DNA from: Pseudonocardia cypriaca
GTDB taxonomy: Bacteria > Actinomycetota > Actinomycetes > Mycobacteriales > Pseudonocardiaceae
Direction: 5' to 3'
NCBI RefSeq assembly: GCF_006717045.1
Contig: NZ_VFPH01000002.1
Span: forward strand, 1,426,001-1,490,000
Length of the DNA: 64,000 nt
The position numbers and the translations under genes are program-made. This document shows positions 35,141-43,059 of the stretch, in pieces. Position 1 is the first letter of the stretch. The number at the start of each line of letters is the position of its first letter. The notes under the pieces were generated by a model. It had not been told where the DNA came from. It did not search any database and worked only from the letters and a program-made list of their open reading frames with translations.

Positions 35141-36280
35141 ATGACCACGTTCAGCAGGCGGCAGGTGCTCGGGGCGGCCGCGCTCGGCGCGTCGCTCGCG
35201 GCCTGCGCCAGGCCCGTGACCAGCCCGTTGGCCTCCCGCTCCGCGCCGGACGCCCCGGAGGAGACGAGGTCTCTCGACCAGCTGTACGCCGACGCCGTGG
35301 CGGAGGGCGGCCACCTGGTCGTGTACGCCGGTGGGGCCACCGCGACCGAGCACGACGCCACCGGGCAGGCGTTCCTGGCCCGCTTCCCCCGCATGTCGCT
35401 GACCACGGTGGTCGACTACAGCAAGTTCCACGACGTCCGCGTCGACAACCAGATCGCGACCGGCTCCCTCGTCCCCGACGTGGTGCAGCTGCACACGCTG
35501 CACGACTTCCCCTCCTGGAAGGAGGAGGGCCTGCTGCTGCCGTACAAGCCGGCGGGCTTCTCCGACCTGCACGACGCGTTCAAGGACCCCGACGGCGCGT
35601 GGCTCGCGATCGCCGTGAACGCCCTGAGCTTCGTGTACGACAACGCGAGTGTCGGCGCCGCCGCCCCCGCAGCGCCGCCCGACCTGGTCGACCCGCGGTG
35701 GAAGGGGCGGATCGCGTCGTCGTACCCGCAGGACGACGACGCCGTCCTGTTCCTCTACCGCCAGTACGTGCACGAGTACGGCTGGGACTGGGTGGCGAGG
35801 CTCTCCACCCAGGACGTTCAGTTCGCCCGCGGCACCCACGCGCCGGTCGCCGCGGTCGCCGAGGGGCAGAAGGCCATCGGCATCGGCGGTGCGGGAACGC
35901 TGAACGCGGCGCCGGGCTCCCCGACCCGCTGGGTCGCCACCGACGACGTCCCGTTCCTGGCCTGGGGGCAGCGCGCAGCGATCCTCGCGGGCGCCGCCCA
36001 CCCCGCCGCCGCGAAGCTCTACCTGAACTGGCACCTCTCCCGTGATGTGCAGGAGGCCGCGTACACCGGCTGGTCGGTGCGCACCGACGTCACCCCCGCC
36101 GGCGGGCTGAAGCCGATCTGGGACCACCCGAACGCCCACGTCGACCACTTCGACCAGTTCATGGCCGACCGCGCCGAGGTCGAGCGCTGGCGGAAGAGCT
36201 TCACGCTGTACCTCGGCGAGGTCCAGGGCCCGCCGAGCTCCGGCTGGCTCGGGCTGCACCCGGGCCCATCGGTCACGTAG
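35141..36280 (+). CDS. orphan iron/spermidine-type extracellular solute-binding lipoprotein
   Basis: 379 residues from ATG 35141, preceded by GGAGGACCGGG. The N-terminus has a twin-arginine motif and lipobox (SRRQVLGAAALGASLAAC). The mature part resembles family 1/13 binding proteins of the ferric-iron, thiamine or 2-aminoethylphosphonate type (LVVYAGGATATEHDATGQAF, DVVQLHTLHDFPSWKEEGLL, WKGRIASSYPQDDDAV, and HPAAAKLYLNW near the end). No permease or ATPase gene is nearby, so it either serves a distant transporter or is a remnant. A hairpin repeat begins 31 bp after the stop. Confidence 0.87.
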   Translation: MTTFSRRQVLGAAALGASLAACARPVTSPLASRSAPDAPEETRSLDQLYADAVAEGGHLVVYAGGATATEHDATGQAFLARFPRMSLTTVVDYSKFHDVRVDNQIATGSLVPDVVQLHTLHDFPSWKEEGLLLPYKPAGFSDLHDAFKDPDGAWLAIAVNALSFVYDNASVGAAAPAAPPDLVDPRWKGRIASSYPQDDDAVLFLYRQYVHEYGWDWVARLSTQDVQFARGTHAPVAAVAEGQKAIGIGGAGTLNAAPGSPTRWVATDDVPFLAWGQRAAILAGAAHPAAAKLYLNWHLSRDVQEAAYTGWSVRTDVTPAGGLKPIWDHPNAHVDHFDQFMADRAEVERWRKSFTLYLGEVQGPPSSGWLGLHPGPSVT

Positions 36281-36310
36281 TCCGGGGGGCGACGCGCCGC
36301 GGTCTGCCGC

Positions 36311-36447
36311 TGATCCGCTGTATCGGTTGTCCATGGCTGTGGCGACAGCCGTGGACGACCGATACTCGCGATCTTGGTGTTCATGATCCGGTGTATCGGG
36401 TGTCCATGGTCGTGGCGACAGACATGGGCAACCGGCAGTTCGGATCA
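36311..36447. repeat. tandem imperfect copies of a 44-base hairpin element
   Basis: A near-perfect palindrome lies at 36321-36364: a 20-bp stem with two G-T wobbles around a GGCG loop. It begins TATCGGTTGTCCATGGCTGT. A second, more diverged copy follows with a period of 73 bp (36394-36437), flanked by TGATCCG and CGGATCA arms at 36384 and 36441. Both copies share TGATCCG upstream and the GTGGCGACAG loop region. The first may also terminate the upstream binding-protein gene. Confidence 0.6.
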
Positions 36448-37069
36448 TGGTGCGCGATGGTTCCTGCCTTTGTTGGTCGGTTCTCGTCGGCTTGGTCTGT
36501 CCAGCAAGCCGCCGGTGGGCGCGCCGAGCTGCATGAGGTGCGGCTCATGTCCCGATTCCGCTGATCATGCCCGTCTCACCGGGGTTAGTGGTGTGGGAAC
36601 GGGACCACAGCCGGTTGCGTGGCACCCAGGCGACGCGTTTGTCGGGTCCGCCGTGCCGCCGCGTCGGTAACGACCGCCGGCGCAACCACAGAATTCGGTG
36701 GTGATGCCAACCAGGCCATCTCCATGAGGTGCGGGGAGAGGAGAGACCAACCAGATCGCCACATCAGCAGCCGTGGGCGGCTTGGTGAGGCGGGGAGGCC
36801 CGAGCCGGGGACGGCGCGCCTACCAACGATTCCTCACCACAACGGCACCACGACGGCACCCGCGCGCGTTCCGCGGAACTCCCATAGAGGGCACGTGACG
36901 TGTGGTGTCGTGCCGGGCGAGGCGCTCTCACCTGGGACAATCAGTGTCAAACGTGACCATGGGAGTGACAGCAGAGTGCAGCTCTGCGCCGCCCAGGTCC
37001 CACGCGTTCCCACGGCCAGATCATCGAGTTGATCACCGGCCGCGGCGGAGCTCACGTGGGAGATACCTC
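36448..37069. other. non-coding or decayed stretch without a supportable gene
   Basis: No frame on either strand combines a ribosome site, third-position GC bias and recognisable protein sequence. GC3 bias is erratic, unlike the surrounding genes. The only clear structure is a 14-bp sequence containing GTTCCGCGGAAC (36866-36879), related to two longer palindromes near 39.7 kb. Confidence 0.4.
36866..36879. repeat. partial copy of the TTCCGCGGAA-centred palindrome
   Basis: GCGTTCCGCGGAAC contains the 12-bp perfect palindrome GTTCCGCGGAAC. Its left flank matches the two longer copies at 39.67 and 39.75 kb, but its right flank (TCC instead of GCA) does not. Confidence 0.45.
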
Positions 37070-37220
37070 TCACGCGAGGAGATCCGGACCTGCCGCGTGT
37101 GCAGAGCCGAACCGGTGACGTAATCCATCACGAAGCAGCTCCCACGTGTGCGCGCTCACGGGCTCGTCCAGCCACACGCGGCGCTGCCCGTCCGGGGTGA
37201 CGGTGAGCCCGAACGGTCAT
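37070..37220 (-). pseudogene. small frameshifted gene remnant
   Basis: One minus-strand frame reads FGLTVTPDGQRRVWLDEPV then SAHTWELLRDGLRHRFGS, with strong coding bias for its first 26 codons, and stops at 37070. Just before it is an ATG ACC in another frame; removing a single G would give a clean start MTFGLTVTPDG. I therefore read it as a small protein gene with a one-base shift, or a 5'-truncated remnant. The family is not recognised. Confidence 0.35.
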
Positions 37221-37436
37221 GAACAGGCCGGTCGTGCGCAACCCACTCCCGATGAACAGCCTCGATCTCAGCCCGACGCGAGGCGGGTGCTCGCGGCGCT
37301 CGTCGACGGGCTACGAGCAGGCGATGCGCGATGCGAGGGCTCACTGTCGGTAACGACCCCGCCACCGGCCCCGAGTGCCAGTGGCGATGAACGTCCGCTG
37401 GCTCCCCCAACCACACCCGCACCCGGCAGGAGTGCC

Positions 37437-37931
37437 ATGAACCACCCGCAGCACGGTCACCTTCCCTACCCGCCTCCGGCCCCGCCCCCCGCTCGGCCTC
37501 GCCGGTGGCCGTGGGTGCTCCTCGGGATGCCCCTCGGCATGCTTGTGACGCTCGTCCTGGTCGTCGCGATCGGCATCGCCACGAACCCCACACTGCCTAC
37601 GAACCTCTCCGCCGCGTCCGGCAGCGTCGCTGCCCCCGCCGCCACCGTGCTGCCTGCCCCGGCGCCGCCCGCACCCTCGGGGCCGTTGACAACATTTGGG
37701 GACGGCACGTGGGAGGTCGGGGTCGACATCGTCCCCGGCAAGTACAAGACGTCCGGCCCCGCCCCCAGCGGTTTCGGCAACTGCTATCACGCCCGCCTCA
37801 AGACTGGCGACGGATCCGTGGGCGACATTCTCGACAACAACAACAGCAAGGGTCCCGTCACCGTCACCATCAAAGAATCCGACGGATATTTCGAGTCCCA
37901 GGGGTGTGCGGACTGGGTAAAGGCCGACTGA
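37437..37931 (+). CDS. membrane-anchored protein with conserved actinobacterial extracellular domain
   Basis: 164 residues from ATG 37437, with AGGAG 5 bases upstream. A proline-rich cytoplasmic N-terminus (PYPPPAPPPARPRR) leads to one membrane helix (about 25-48) and a Pro/Ala linker. The outer domain has the pattern FGDGTWEVGVDIVPGKYKTS, a Cys pair (GNCYHAR and QGCADW) and GPVTVTIKESDGYFES. This domain is common in secreted actinobacterial proteins of unknown role. The stop overlaps the ATG of the next gene (TGATG), so the two are coupled. Confidence 0.8.
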   Translation: MNHPQHGHLPYPPPAPPPARPRRWPWVLLGMPLGMLVTLVLVVAIGIATNPTLPTNLSAASGSVAAPAATVLPAPAPPAPSGPLTTFGDGTWEVGVDIVPGKYKTSGPAPSGFGNCYHARLKTGDGSVGDILDNNNSKGPVTVTIKESDGYFESQGCADWVKAD

Positions 37932-38319
37932 TGAGCCGCCACCACGACACAGCGCCGCTCATCCTCGCGGTTCTCCTCCTCGCGGCATTGGTGGGATGCG
38001 GAACAACGACGACCGCCGGTCGACCGGCACCGGCCGAACCGGTCGCCACGTCCACCCCGTCATCGGCGGCTACCGCGTCGTCGCCGACGACGACCGCCGC
38101 GCCGTCCAAGTACACACCGGCCGAATCGGCGTTCCTCGCCGCGTATCCGTCCATGAACCCGGATGCCGCACTACAGGGGGATACGCAATCTGCGCGTCCC
38201 TCAAGGCCGGGATTTCCCGACCGCAGATGATCGAGTCCGTGCAGGGCATGGCGGGCATCAGCCTTGAGTCGGCCAAAAAGATCGTATTTGCGGCAACCAC
38301 CTACTTGTGTCCGCGCTGA
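37931..38319 (+). pseudogene. DUF732-family lipoprotein gene interrupted by a one-base frameshift
   Basis: The ATG at 37931 opens a lipoprotein (ILAVLLLAALVGCGTT, lipobox LVGC), a Thr/Ser/Ala-rich linker and the start of a DUF732 domain (YTPAESAFLAAYPSMNPDAA). At the run of five G at 38176-38180 the open frame turns into an unrelated tail ending at 38230. The -1 frame continues the domain perfectly: GGYAICASLKAGISRPQMIE, then GISLESAKKIVFAATTYLCPR. Six G would restore it. This may be a real mutation, a phase-variable tract, programmed shifting or a sequencing error. Confidence 0.7.
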
Positions 38320-38331
38320 ACTAGGCGAGAT

Positions 38332-38553
38332 CTAGCGGCGCCCCGGGCACTCCGGTCTCATCCCGGGCACCGCCCGCTCACCATGCGCAGAAGGAACCAA
38401 CCCCTGCCGCTGAACCTGCATATCCCACTCCCCCAGCCCGTTCTCCTGCAACACGCGGATCGGCGGCAGCCGCAAGTCGAGCCGTCCCGGCGTCATGTTT
38501 TGGCTGATCATCGGCTGGAGGTTGATGCCGTGCTGGCGGCTGCTGCTGCTCAT
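38332..38553 (-). CDS. small hypothetical protein with coding bias
   Basis: 73 residues from ATG 38553. The sequence (INLQPMISQNMTPGRLDLRL, then PPIRVLQENGLGEWDMQVQR) shows strong GC third-position bias in its first fifty codons, and weaker bias after that, where GGT, TCT, CCT and CAT codons appear. No ribosome site or family is recognised. It may be the end of a decayed gene of mobile origin. The gap from 38554 to 38943 holds no complete gene, only a coding-like stretch just before the next gene. Confidence 0.35.
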   Translation of the reverse strand: MSSSSRQHGINLQPMISQNMTPGRLDLRLPPIRVLQENGLGEWDMQVQRQGLVPSAHGERAVPGMRPECPGRR

Positions 38554-38943
38554 GTGGTGGTGCTGCAAGGTCACGTGGCGCGCCGCTGACCGGCTGCTCA
38601 CCCTCGTCTGGGCGAGCAGGCCGCCGACTACCCGCTAGAGACTCGCGTTTGGCCTCGCCTGGACATCGGCGCTACTTGCGAAAACAGGCGCCGGGCTCGA
38701 AAGCTGCTCCGCGATTGCTCGGCGCTGCCCCCTAGACCAGGTGTCCCGGCCCGGGAACGCGTCGCTGTCATCCCGCCGCACGAAACGCCTCAGCGGACGG
38801 GGTCCCGTCGAACCCGTGGCGCGTGGGCGAGGTCGTGCGGGCCGCAAAGGCGCTCGGGTCCCGCGAGGCTCGTCGGCTCGGCCGGGCCGGTAACGAGCGG
38901 CTCGGGTTCGCCGACCTCCTGTTCACGGTGTCGGGAGGCGAGC

Positions 38944-39594
38944 GTGGTGATCACCCGGAACTACGGCCTCGCCCTGCTCGCGCTCGTCGTCGCCGCCGTC
39001 GTGGGCGGCTGCGCTGGTCCGGCCGTGGCGGGGCAGGCCGCGCCCGCCTTCTCGCCCACCGAACGGGCCTTTCTCACGGAGGTGGCGGACGGGCCGGGCA
39101 TCCAGTGGTCTTCGACCAACGGGGAGAAGCTGCGAATGGGCCTAGCCATCTGCGGGGAGGCGCCGAGGACGACTCGGGGGCAGATGATTGCCAAGATGAT
39201 GGCTCCGCCGAAGCCGTGGCCGCTGCGGCCGTCCGAGATCGTGGTGGACCAGGCCAAAGCGCACCTCTGCCCCACCACACCGTGGGCGGCGAGCGCCGTC
39301 ACGCCGCTGCCGCCCGCTCCACCTCTCGAATCGTGGGTCGTGAAGGGCAGCGACTTCCAGCAGACGGTGGATCTGCATATGCAGACCGCGATGATGGAGC
39401 GGCTTGACATCTCCGTCGCGGAAGCGACTGTGGACGCCGCCCGCAGTCTGGCGTACTACATGTGCACGGGGATGCGGGCGGGCCAGAGGGCCGGGGATCT
39501 GCTGGTGGCGATCTACCCCGCGGCGGATGCGCCTGCGCAGCTCGGGGTGTCGCTCGCCGCAAGTGAATTCTGCCTCGACGCGGTCCCAGGCTGA
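38944..39594 (+). CDS. lipoprotein with two DUF732-like repeats
   Basis: 216 residues from GTG 38944, with GGGAGG 5 bases upstream. The signal (YGLALLALVVAAVVGGCAG) ends in a lipobox GGC. Two DUF732-like units follow: the first (FSPTERAFLTEVADGPGIQW to AKAHLCP) and the second (DFQQTVDLHMQTAMMERLDI to SEFCLDAVPG), each with the conserved internal Cys (GLAICGE, YYMCTGM) and the C-terminal Cys. DUF732 proteins are secreted and common in mycobacteria and relatives; their function is unknown. It is a divergent paralogue of the frameshifted gene at 37.9 kb. Confidence 0.75.
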   Translation: MVITRNYGLALLALVVAAVVGGCAGPAVAGQAAPAFSPTERAFLTEVADGPGIQWSSTNGEKLRMGLAICGEAPRTTRGQMIAKMMAPPKPWPLRPSEIVVDQAKAHLCPTTPWAASAVTPLPPAPPLESWVVKGSDFQQTVDLHMQTAMMERLDISVAEATVDAARSLAYYMCTGMRAGQRAGDLLVAIYPAADAPAQLGVSLAASEFCLDAVPG

Positions 39595-39667
39595 TTCGCC
39601 ACCCGCGCCCGGCGTCACGGCGCTGGGGCGACCCCTGGGCCTCTCACCTGCGGTTTCGTATCCCGTA

Positions 39668-39687
39668 GTGCGTTCCGCGGAACGCAC
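39668..39687. repeat. 20-bp perfect palindrome, TTCCGCGGAA centre (copy 1)
   Basis: GTGCGTTCCGCGGAACGCAC is perfectly self-complementary. It lies between the convergent DUF732 and cytidylate-kinase-like genes. The same 18-bp core recurs 84 bp downstream. It could be a protein-binding or recombination site, or a cruciform. Confidence 0.6.
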
Positions 39688-39751
39688 CCGAAGCCCTCAT
39701 CAGCGGTTCGGCGCACCGACCGGAGCGCTTCCCCATTACAACAGCACCGAC

Positions 39752-39769
39752 TGCGTTCCGCGGAACGCA
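39752..39769. repeat. 18-bp perfect palindrome, TTCCGCGGAA centre (copy 2)
   Basis: TGCGTTCCGCGGAACGCA repeats the core of the palindrome at 39668-39687. It ends 19 bp before the stop codon of the leftward cytidylate-kinase-like gene. Lacking a U-tract or loop, neither copy looks like a normal terminator. Confidence 0.6.
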
Positions 39770-39788
39770 CAGGCGGCAGCCCCGCCGG

Positions 39789-40436
39789 CTACGCCGGCTC
39801 GGCGTGGACCCTGCTGCGGGCCTCCGCTGCCTTGACGATGATCTCGGTGCAGTCCTCCAGCGGGATCCGCGTGCTGTCCAGCACCAGGTGGTAGTGCTCC
39901 GGGCGCGCGGGGTCGGTGCGGTAGAAGTGCCGCACGTAAGCGGTGCGGGCGTTGTCGTTGCGGTCCATGGCGTCCCGCGCCTCCCGCTCGCCCACCCCGA
40001 GCAGGGTCATCGCCTGGTGGACCCTGCGGTCCGGGTCGCCGTCGAGCCGCACGTGGAGCGCGTTGGCGTGGTCGCGGAGCACGATCGCGGCCGCCCGGCC
40101 GAGGATCACCCCGCCGTGCTCGCGGATGCCCGCCCGGATGACGCGTTCGGTGCAGGCGTTGACGTGGGCGTCGGGCAGCAGCGCTCCCGGCGGTGGGGTG
40201 ACGCCGATCATCCAGTCCGCCGACGCGGGGGCTGCGGCCGACAGCACGCGCGTCAGCCAGCCCTGCACCTGCTCGTCCCGGCTCAGGGCGTCCTCGAGCG
40301 GGATGCGGAGGTCGTTCGCGACCGCGACCGGGATCGCCCGGTCCAGGAAGGGCACGCCGAGCCGCTCGGCGACCGCCGGGCCGACGAACGCGCCCCCGGC
40401 ACCGTAGCTGGCGGAGATCGTGACGACCTGTCGCAT
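39789..40436 (-). CDS. cytidylate kinase-like family protein
   Basis: 215 residues from ATG 40436. The N-terminus VTISASYGAGGAFVGPAVAERLG is the P-loop region of the Cytidylate_kin2 family, where the classical lysine is replaced by a small residue, as usual in that family. Further signs are GGVILGRAAAIVLRD, the NDNARTAYVRHFYRTD lid and YHLVLDSTRIPLEDC. Family members are probably nucleotide-binding proteins, and activity as a CMP kinase is not established. It is monocistronic, next to the 3' palindromes. Confidence 0.85.
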   Translation of the reverse strand: MRQVVTISASYGAGGAFVGPAVAERLGVPFLDRAIPVAVANDLRIPLEDALSRDEQVQGWLTRVLSAAAPASADWMIGVTPPPGALLPDAHVNACTERVIRAGIREHGGVILGRAAAIVLRDHANALHVRLDGDPDRRVHQAMTLLGVGEREARDAMDRNDNARTAYVRHFYRTDPARPEHYHLVLDSTRIPLEDCTEIIVKAAEARSRVHAEPA

Positions 40437-40473
40437 GACTGGCCTCCATCCGTGAAGACCCGGGGCGACAAGG

Positions 40474-41313
40474 TTAGATCAAACGGGGCTCCTCGGCAGC
40501 CGGAGACGTACGCCCGTCCGGGCGAACGGCATCCGGGGCACCGGCCCACCGGGACGCCTCGATGTCGCCGGAGAGGTCGCGCTGGTGCGTCGGGTTGATC
40601 AGCAGCTCCTCCACCACAGCACGCTGCGGCAGCGACGCGGCGAGCAGCACGGCGGCCGCGACGTCCTCGGCGCGGAGCATCGTGGCACGCTCCTGCTCCG
40701 AGGGCGGCTTCGGGCGGTTGTCGAGGATCGGGGTGTCGACCTCCCCGGGCAGGATCGAGGTGGCCCGGATGCCCTCGTTGCGGTACGAGGCGTTGAGGTA
40801 GTTCATGAAGTTCACGACACCCGCCTTCGCGGCGCCGTAGGCCGGGCCGCTGAGCAGGCCGGGCCGCACCGCCGCGATCGACGACACGGTGATCACGGTG
40901 CCTGTGCCGCGGGCGAGCATGTCCGGCAGGACGGCCCGGGTCAGGGCGAACACCCCGCTCAGGTTGACCCGCAGCACGTGGTCCCAGTCGTCGTCGGAGA
41001 GCCATTGGGCGTTGCGCGCCTTCGACGACACCCCGGCCACGTTGACCAGCACGTCCACCGGTCCGACCCGCTCGCGGACCCCGTCGACCAGCGAGCTGAC
41101 CTGTGCGGGGTCGTCGACCGCTGCGGGGGCGACGTGCGCGGTGCCACCGGCCGCGGCGATGGTGGCCGCGACCTCGTCGAGCAGGCCCCTGCGCCGGCCG
41201 ACGAGCACGGTCACCGCACCCTCAGCGGCCAGCGTGACGGCGGTGGCCGTGCCGATGCCGCTCCCCGCGCCGGTGACCAGGCAGACCTTGTCCTTCAGAG
41301 CGCTCATGGTCAT
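40474..41313 (-). CDS. short-chain dehydrogenase/reductase
   Basis: 279 residues of the classical SDR fold. It has the cofactor motif TGAGSGIG (14-21), the NVAGVSSKA stretch, active serine region ITVSSIAAV and the YGAAKAG catalytic Tyr/Lys pair. LPGEVDTPIL follows, as in NAD(P)-dependent alcohol dehydrogenases. The substrate is unknown. The ATG at 41313 follows GGAG by about 12 bases; ATG 41307 is possible. It is divergent from the alginate lyase gene, with 66 bp between starts. Confidence 0.87.
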   Translation of the reverse strand: MTMSALKDKVCLVTGAGSGIGTATAVTLAAEGAVTVLVGRRRGLLDEVAATIAAAGGTAHVAPAAVDDPAQVSSLVDGVRERVGPVDVLVNVAGVSSKARNAQWLSDDDWDHVLRVNLSGVFALTRAVLPDMLARGTGTVITVSSIAAVRPGLLSGPAYGAAKAGVVNFMNYLNASYRNEGIRATSILPGEVDTPILDNRPKPPSEQERATMLRAEDVAAAVLLAASLPQRAVVEELLINPTHQRDLSGDIEASRWAGAPDAVRPDGRTSPAAEEPRLI

Positions 41314-41379
41314 CGAGTATCGCCGCTCCACCGTGCGAACTCAGCGGGCGTTCAAGAACCCGTCCGTACGATCGCCCGC

Positions 41380-42201
41380 ATGGCTCTCCCAACAGACAAC
41401 CGCACGGCCAACCGCCGGACGCTGGCCATCGTCGTGGGAGCCCTCGTCGTCGGCGGCGGGCTGTTGTGGCTGGCCCTTGGCGTGTTCAGACCGGAACCGC
41501 CTGCCGGAGGCGGCGGTGGTGGTGGAGGAGGCGGCAGCACCTCGATCGACCTCGAGGGTTGGAAGCTGACACTCCCCACGGAGGGCAAGAGCGGCAACGC
41601 CGCGAGCGTGGAGCCCGCAGAGCTCACGGAGCCGTGGCTGACCGCGGGCCCCGACGGCAGCCTCACGTTCTGGGCCCCTGCCGAAGGCGCAACCACCAAG
41701 AACTCCGACCACCCGCGCACCGAGCTGAACAGCCTCACCAACTTCAAGGCCGGCACCGACGGCGAGCACACCCTCGAGGCGTCGCTCGCGGTGAACCAGG
41801 TGCCGGGGGACTCGAAGGACATCATCGTCGGCCAGATCCACGGTGCCGACGACATCAGCTCGGTGCCGTACGTGATGCTGCACTACCGGGACGGGGAGAT
41901 CCGGGTCGTGGTCAAGCAGCAGCACAAGGGGGACGAGAAGCAGGCCTTCTCCCTCCTCACCGGGGTGCCGCTGAACGACCGCTTCGACATCACGATCACC
42001 GACGACGGCAACGGCTCGATGACGATCGGCGCGAGCCACGCCGGCAACACCCAGCAGATCACCGCGCAGGTGCCGGCCGCGTTCCAGGGTCAGACGGTCC
42101 GCTTCCAGGTCGGCGACTACCAGCAGGCCGACTCGGCGCAGGGCGCCGACGACGGCGGGCGGGTCACCTTCTACAAGATCGCCGAGTCCAGCGGCTCCTG
42201 A
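41380..42201 (+). CDS. polysaccharide lyase family 7 (alginate lyase-like), membrane-anchored
   Basis: 273 residues. Residues 14-36 form a membrane helix or uncleaved signal, followed by a ten-glycine linker (43-52) and a PL7 jelly-roll domain. The three PL7 landmarks are visible: HPRTELNSL (R113, E115), QIHG with the catalytic His (Q152-H154), and the C-terminal VRFQVGDYQQ strand with Tyr. Such enzymes cleave alginate or related polyuronates by beta-elimination. No alginate monomer pathway is seen nearby, so it may act on another uronate polymer. There is no clear ribosome site before ATG 41380. Confidence 0.87.
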   Translation: MALPTDNRTANRRTLAIVVGALVVGGGLLWLALGVFRPEPPAGGGGGGGGGGSTSIDLEGWKLTLPTEGKSGNAASVEPAELTEPWLTAGPDGSLTFWAPAEGATTKNSDHPRTELNSLTNFKAGTDGEHTLEASLAVNQVPGDSKDIIVGQIHGADDISSVPYVMLHYRDGEIRVVVKQQHKGDEKQAFSLLTGVPLNDRFDITITDDGNGSMTIGASHAGNTQQITAQVPAAFQGQTVRFQVGDYQQADSAQGADDGGRVTFYKIAESSGS

Positions 42202-42237
42202 GCTGCCGTCAGGGCACCCGAGAGCATCGGCACCGCA

Positions 42238-43059
42238 TCACCGCAGGACCGGCTCCAGCGGGAACTCCACCCCGTCCACCGGCGGTTCCGGCATCGTCCC
42301 GGAACCGTCGGGCAGGGGCACGGCGGCCAGCAGGGCTCGGGTGTACGGGTGCTGCGGGTCGTCCCAGATCGTGCCGGCGGGCCCGGACTCGACGATCCGG
42401 CCCCGGTACATCACGGCGAGCCGGTCGGCGATCAGGCGCACCACCGTGAGGTCGTGGGAGATGAAGAGCAGGCCCGCGCCGCTCTCGACGGCGAGGTCGC
42501 GCATCAGCGCCGCGACGATCGCCTGCGTCGACGCGTCGAGCGCCGAGATCGGCTCGTCGCCGATCAGCAGGTCGGGGCGGGCGGCGAGGGCCCGCGCGAT
42601 CGCGATCCGCTGGCGCTGGCCACCGGAGAACTCGTGCGGGTAGCGGCGGGCGGCGGCGCGGTCCAGCCCGACCCGCTCCAGCCACCACCCCGGCTCGGAC
42701 CCCTCGGCGCCGCGGGCCACGGCGGCTCGGACGCCGTCGCCGATCTGGGCGCCGACCGGCCGCCGCGGGTGCAGCGAGCCGTACGGGTCCTGGAACACCA
42801 TCTGGGCCCTGGTCAGCTCGACCGGGCGGCGCCGCAGCCCGAGCGGCGCGACCGGGCTGCCGTCGAACGTCACGGTGCCCGCGGCCGGCGTGACGAGCCC
42901 GCAGATCGCGCGCGCCACCGTCGACTTGCCGCACCCGGACTCCCCGACCAGCCCCAGCACCTCGCCCGCGCCGACGGAGAGATCGATGCCGTCGACCGCG
43001 CGCACGGGCGGCCGGCCGCGGTAGACCACCTCGAGGCCCTCGACCTCCAGCAGCGTCAC
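42238..43059 (-). CDS. dipeptide/oligopeptide ABC transporter ATP-binding protein (OppF type)
   Basis: 273 residues from the GTG of a GTGA overlap. It has Walker A GESGCGKST, Q-loop MVFQDPYGSLHPRR, signature FSGGQRQRIAIARAL, Walker B LLIGDEPISALD and switch His FISHDL. The PYGSLHPR segment and the C-terminal DDPQHPYTRALLAAVP are typical of OppF/DppF. It powers peptide import with the other ATPase, and is the last gene of the five-gene operon starting at 47353. Confidence 0.93.
   Translation of the reverse strand: MTLLEVEGLEVVYRGRPPVRAVDGIDLSVGAGEVLGLVGESGCGKSTVARAICGLVTPAAGTVTFDGSPVAPLGLRRRPVELTRAQMVFQDPYGSLHPRRPVGAQIGDGVRAAVARGAEGSEPGWWLERVGLDRAAARRYPHEFSGGQRQRIAIARALAARPDLLIGDEPISALDASTQAIVAALMRDLAVESGAGLLFISHDLTVVRLIADRLAVMYRGRIVESGPAGTIWDDPQHPYTRALLAAVPLPDGSGTMPEPPVDGVEFPLEPVLR

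Noticed and set aside
37053..37148. CACGTGGGAG and CTCCCACGTG as a 10-bp inverted repeat
   Set aside because: The arms are 76 bp apart and lie at or inside a decayed gene; likely chance.
36281..39788. Island as a prophage or integrative element
   Set aside because: No integrase, transposase, phage structural gene, tRNA junction or clear attachment repeats were found.
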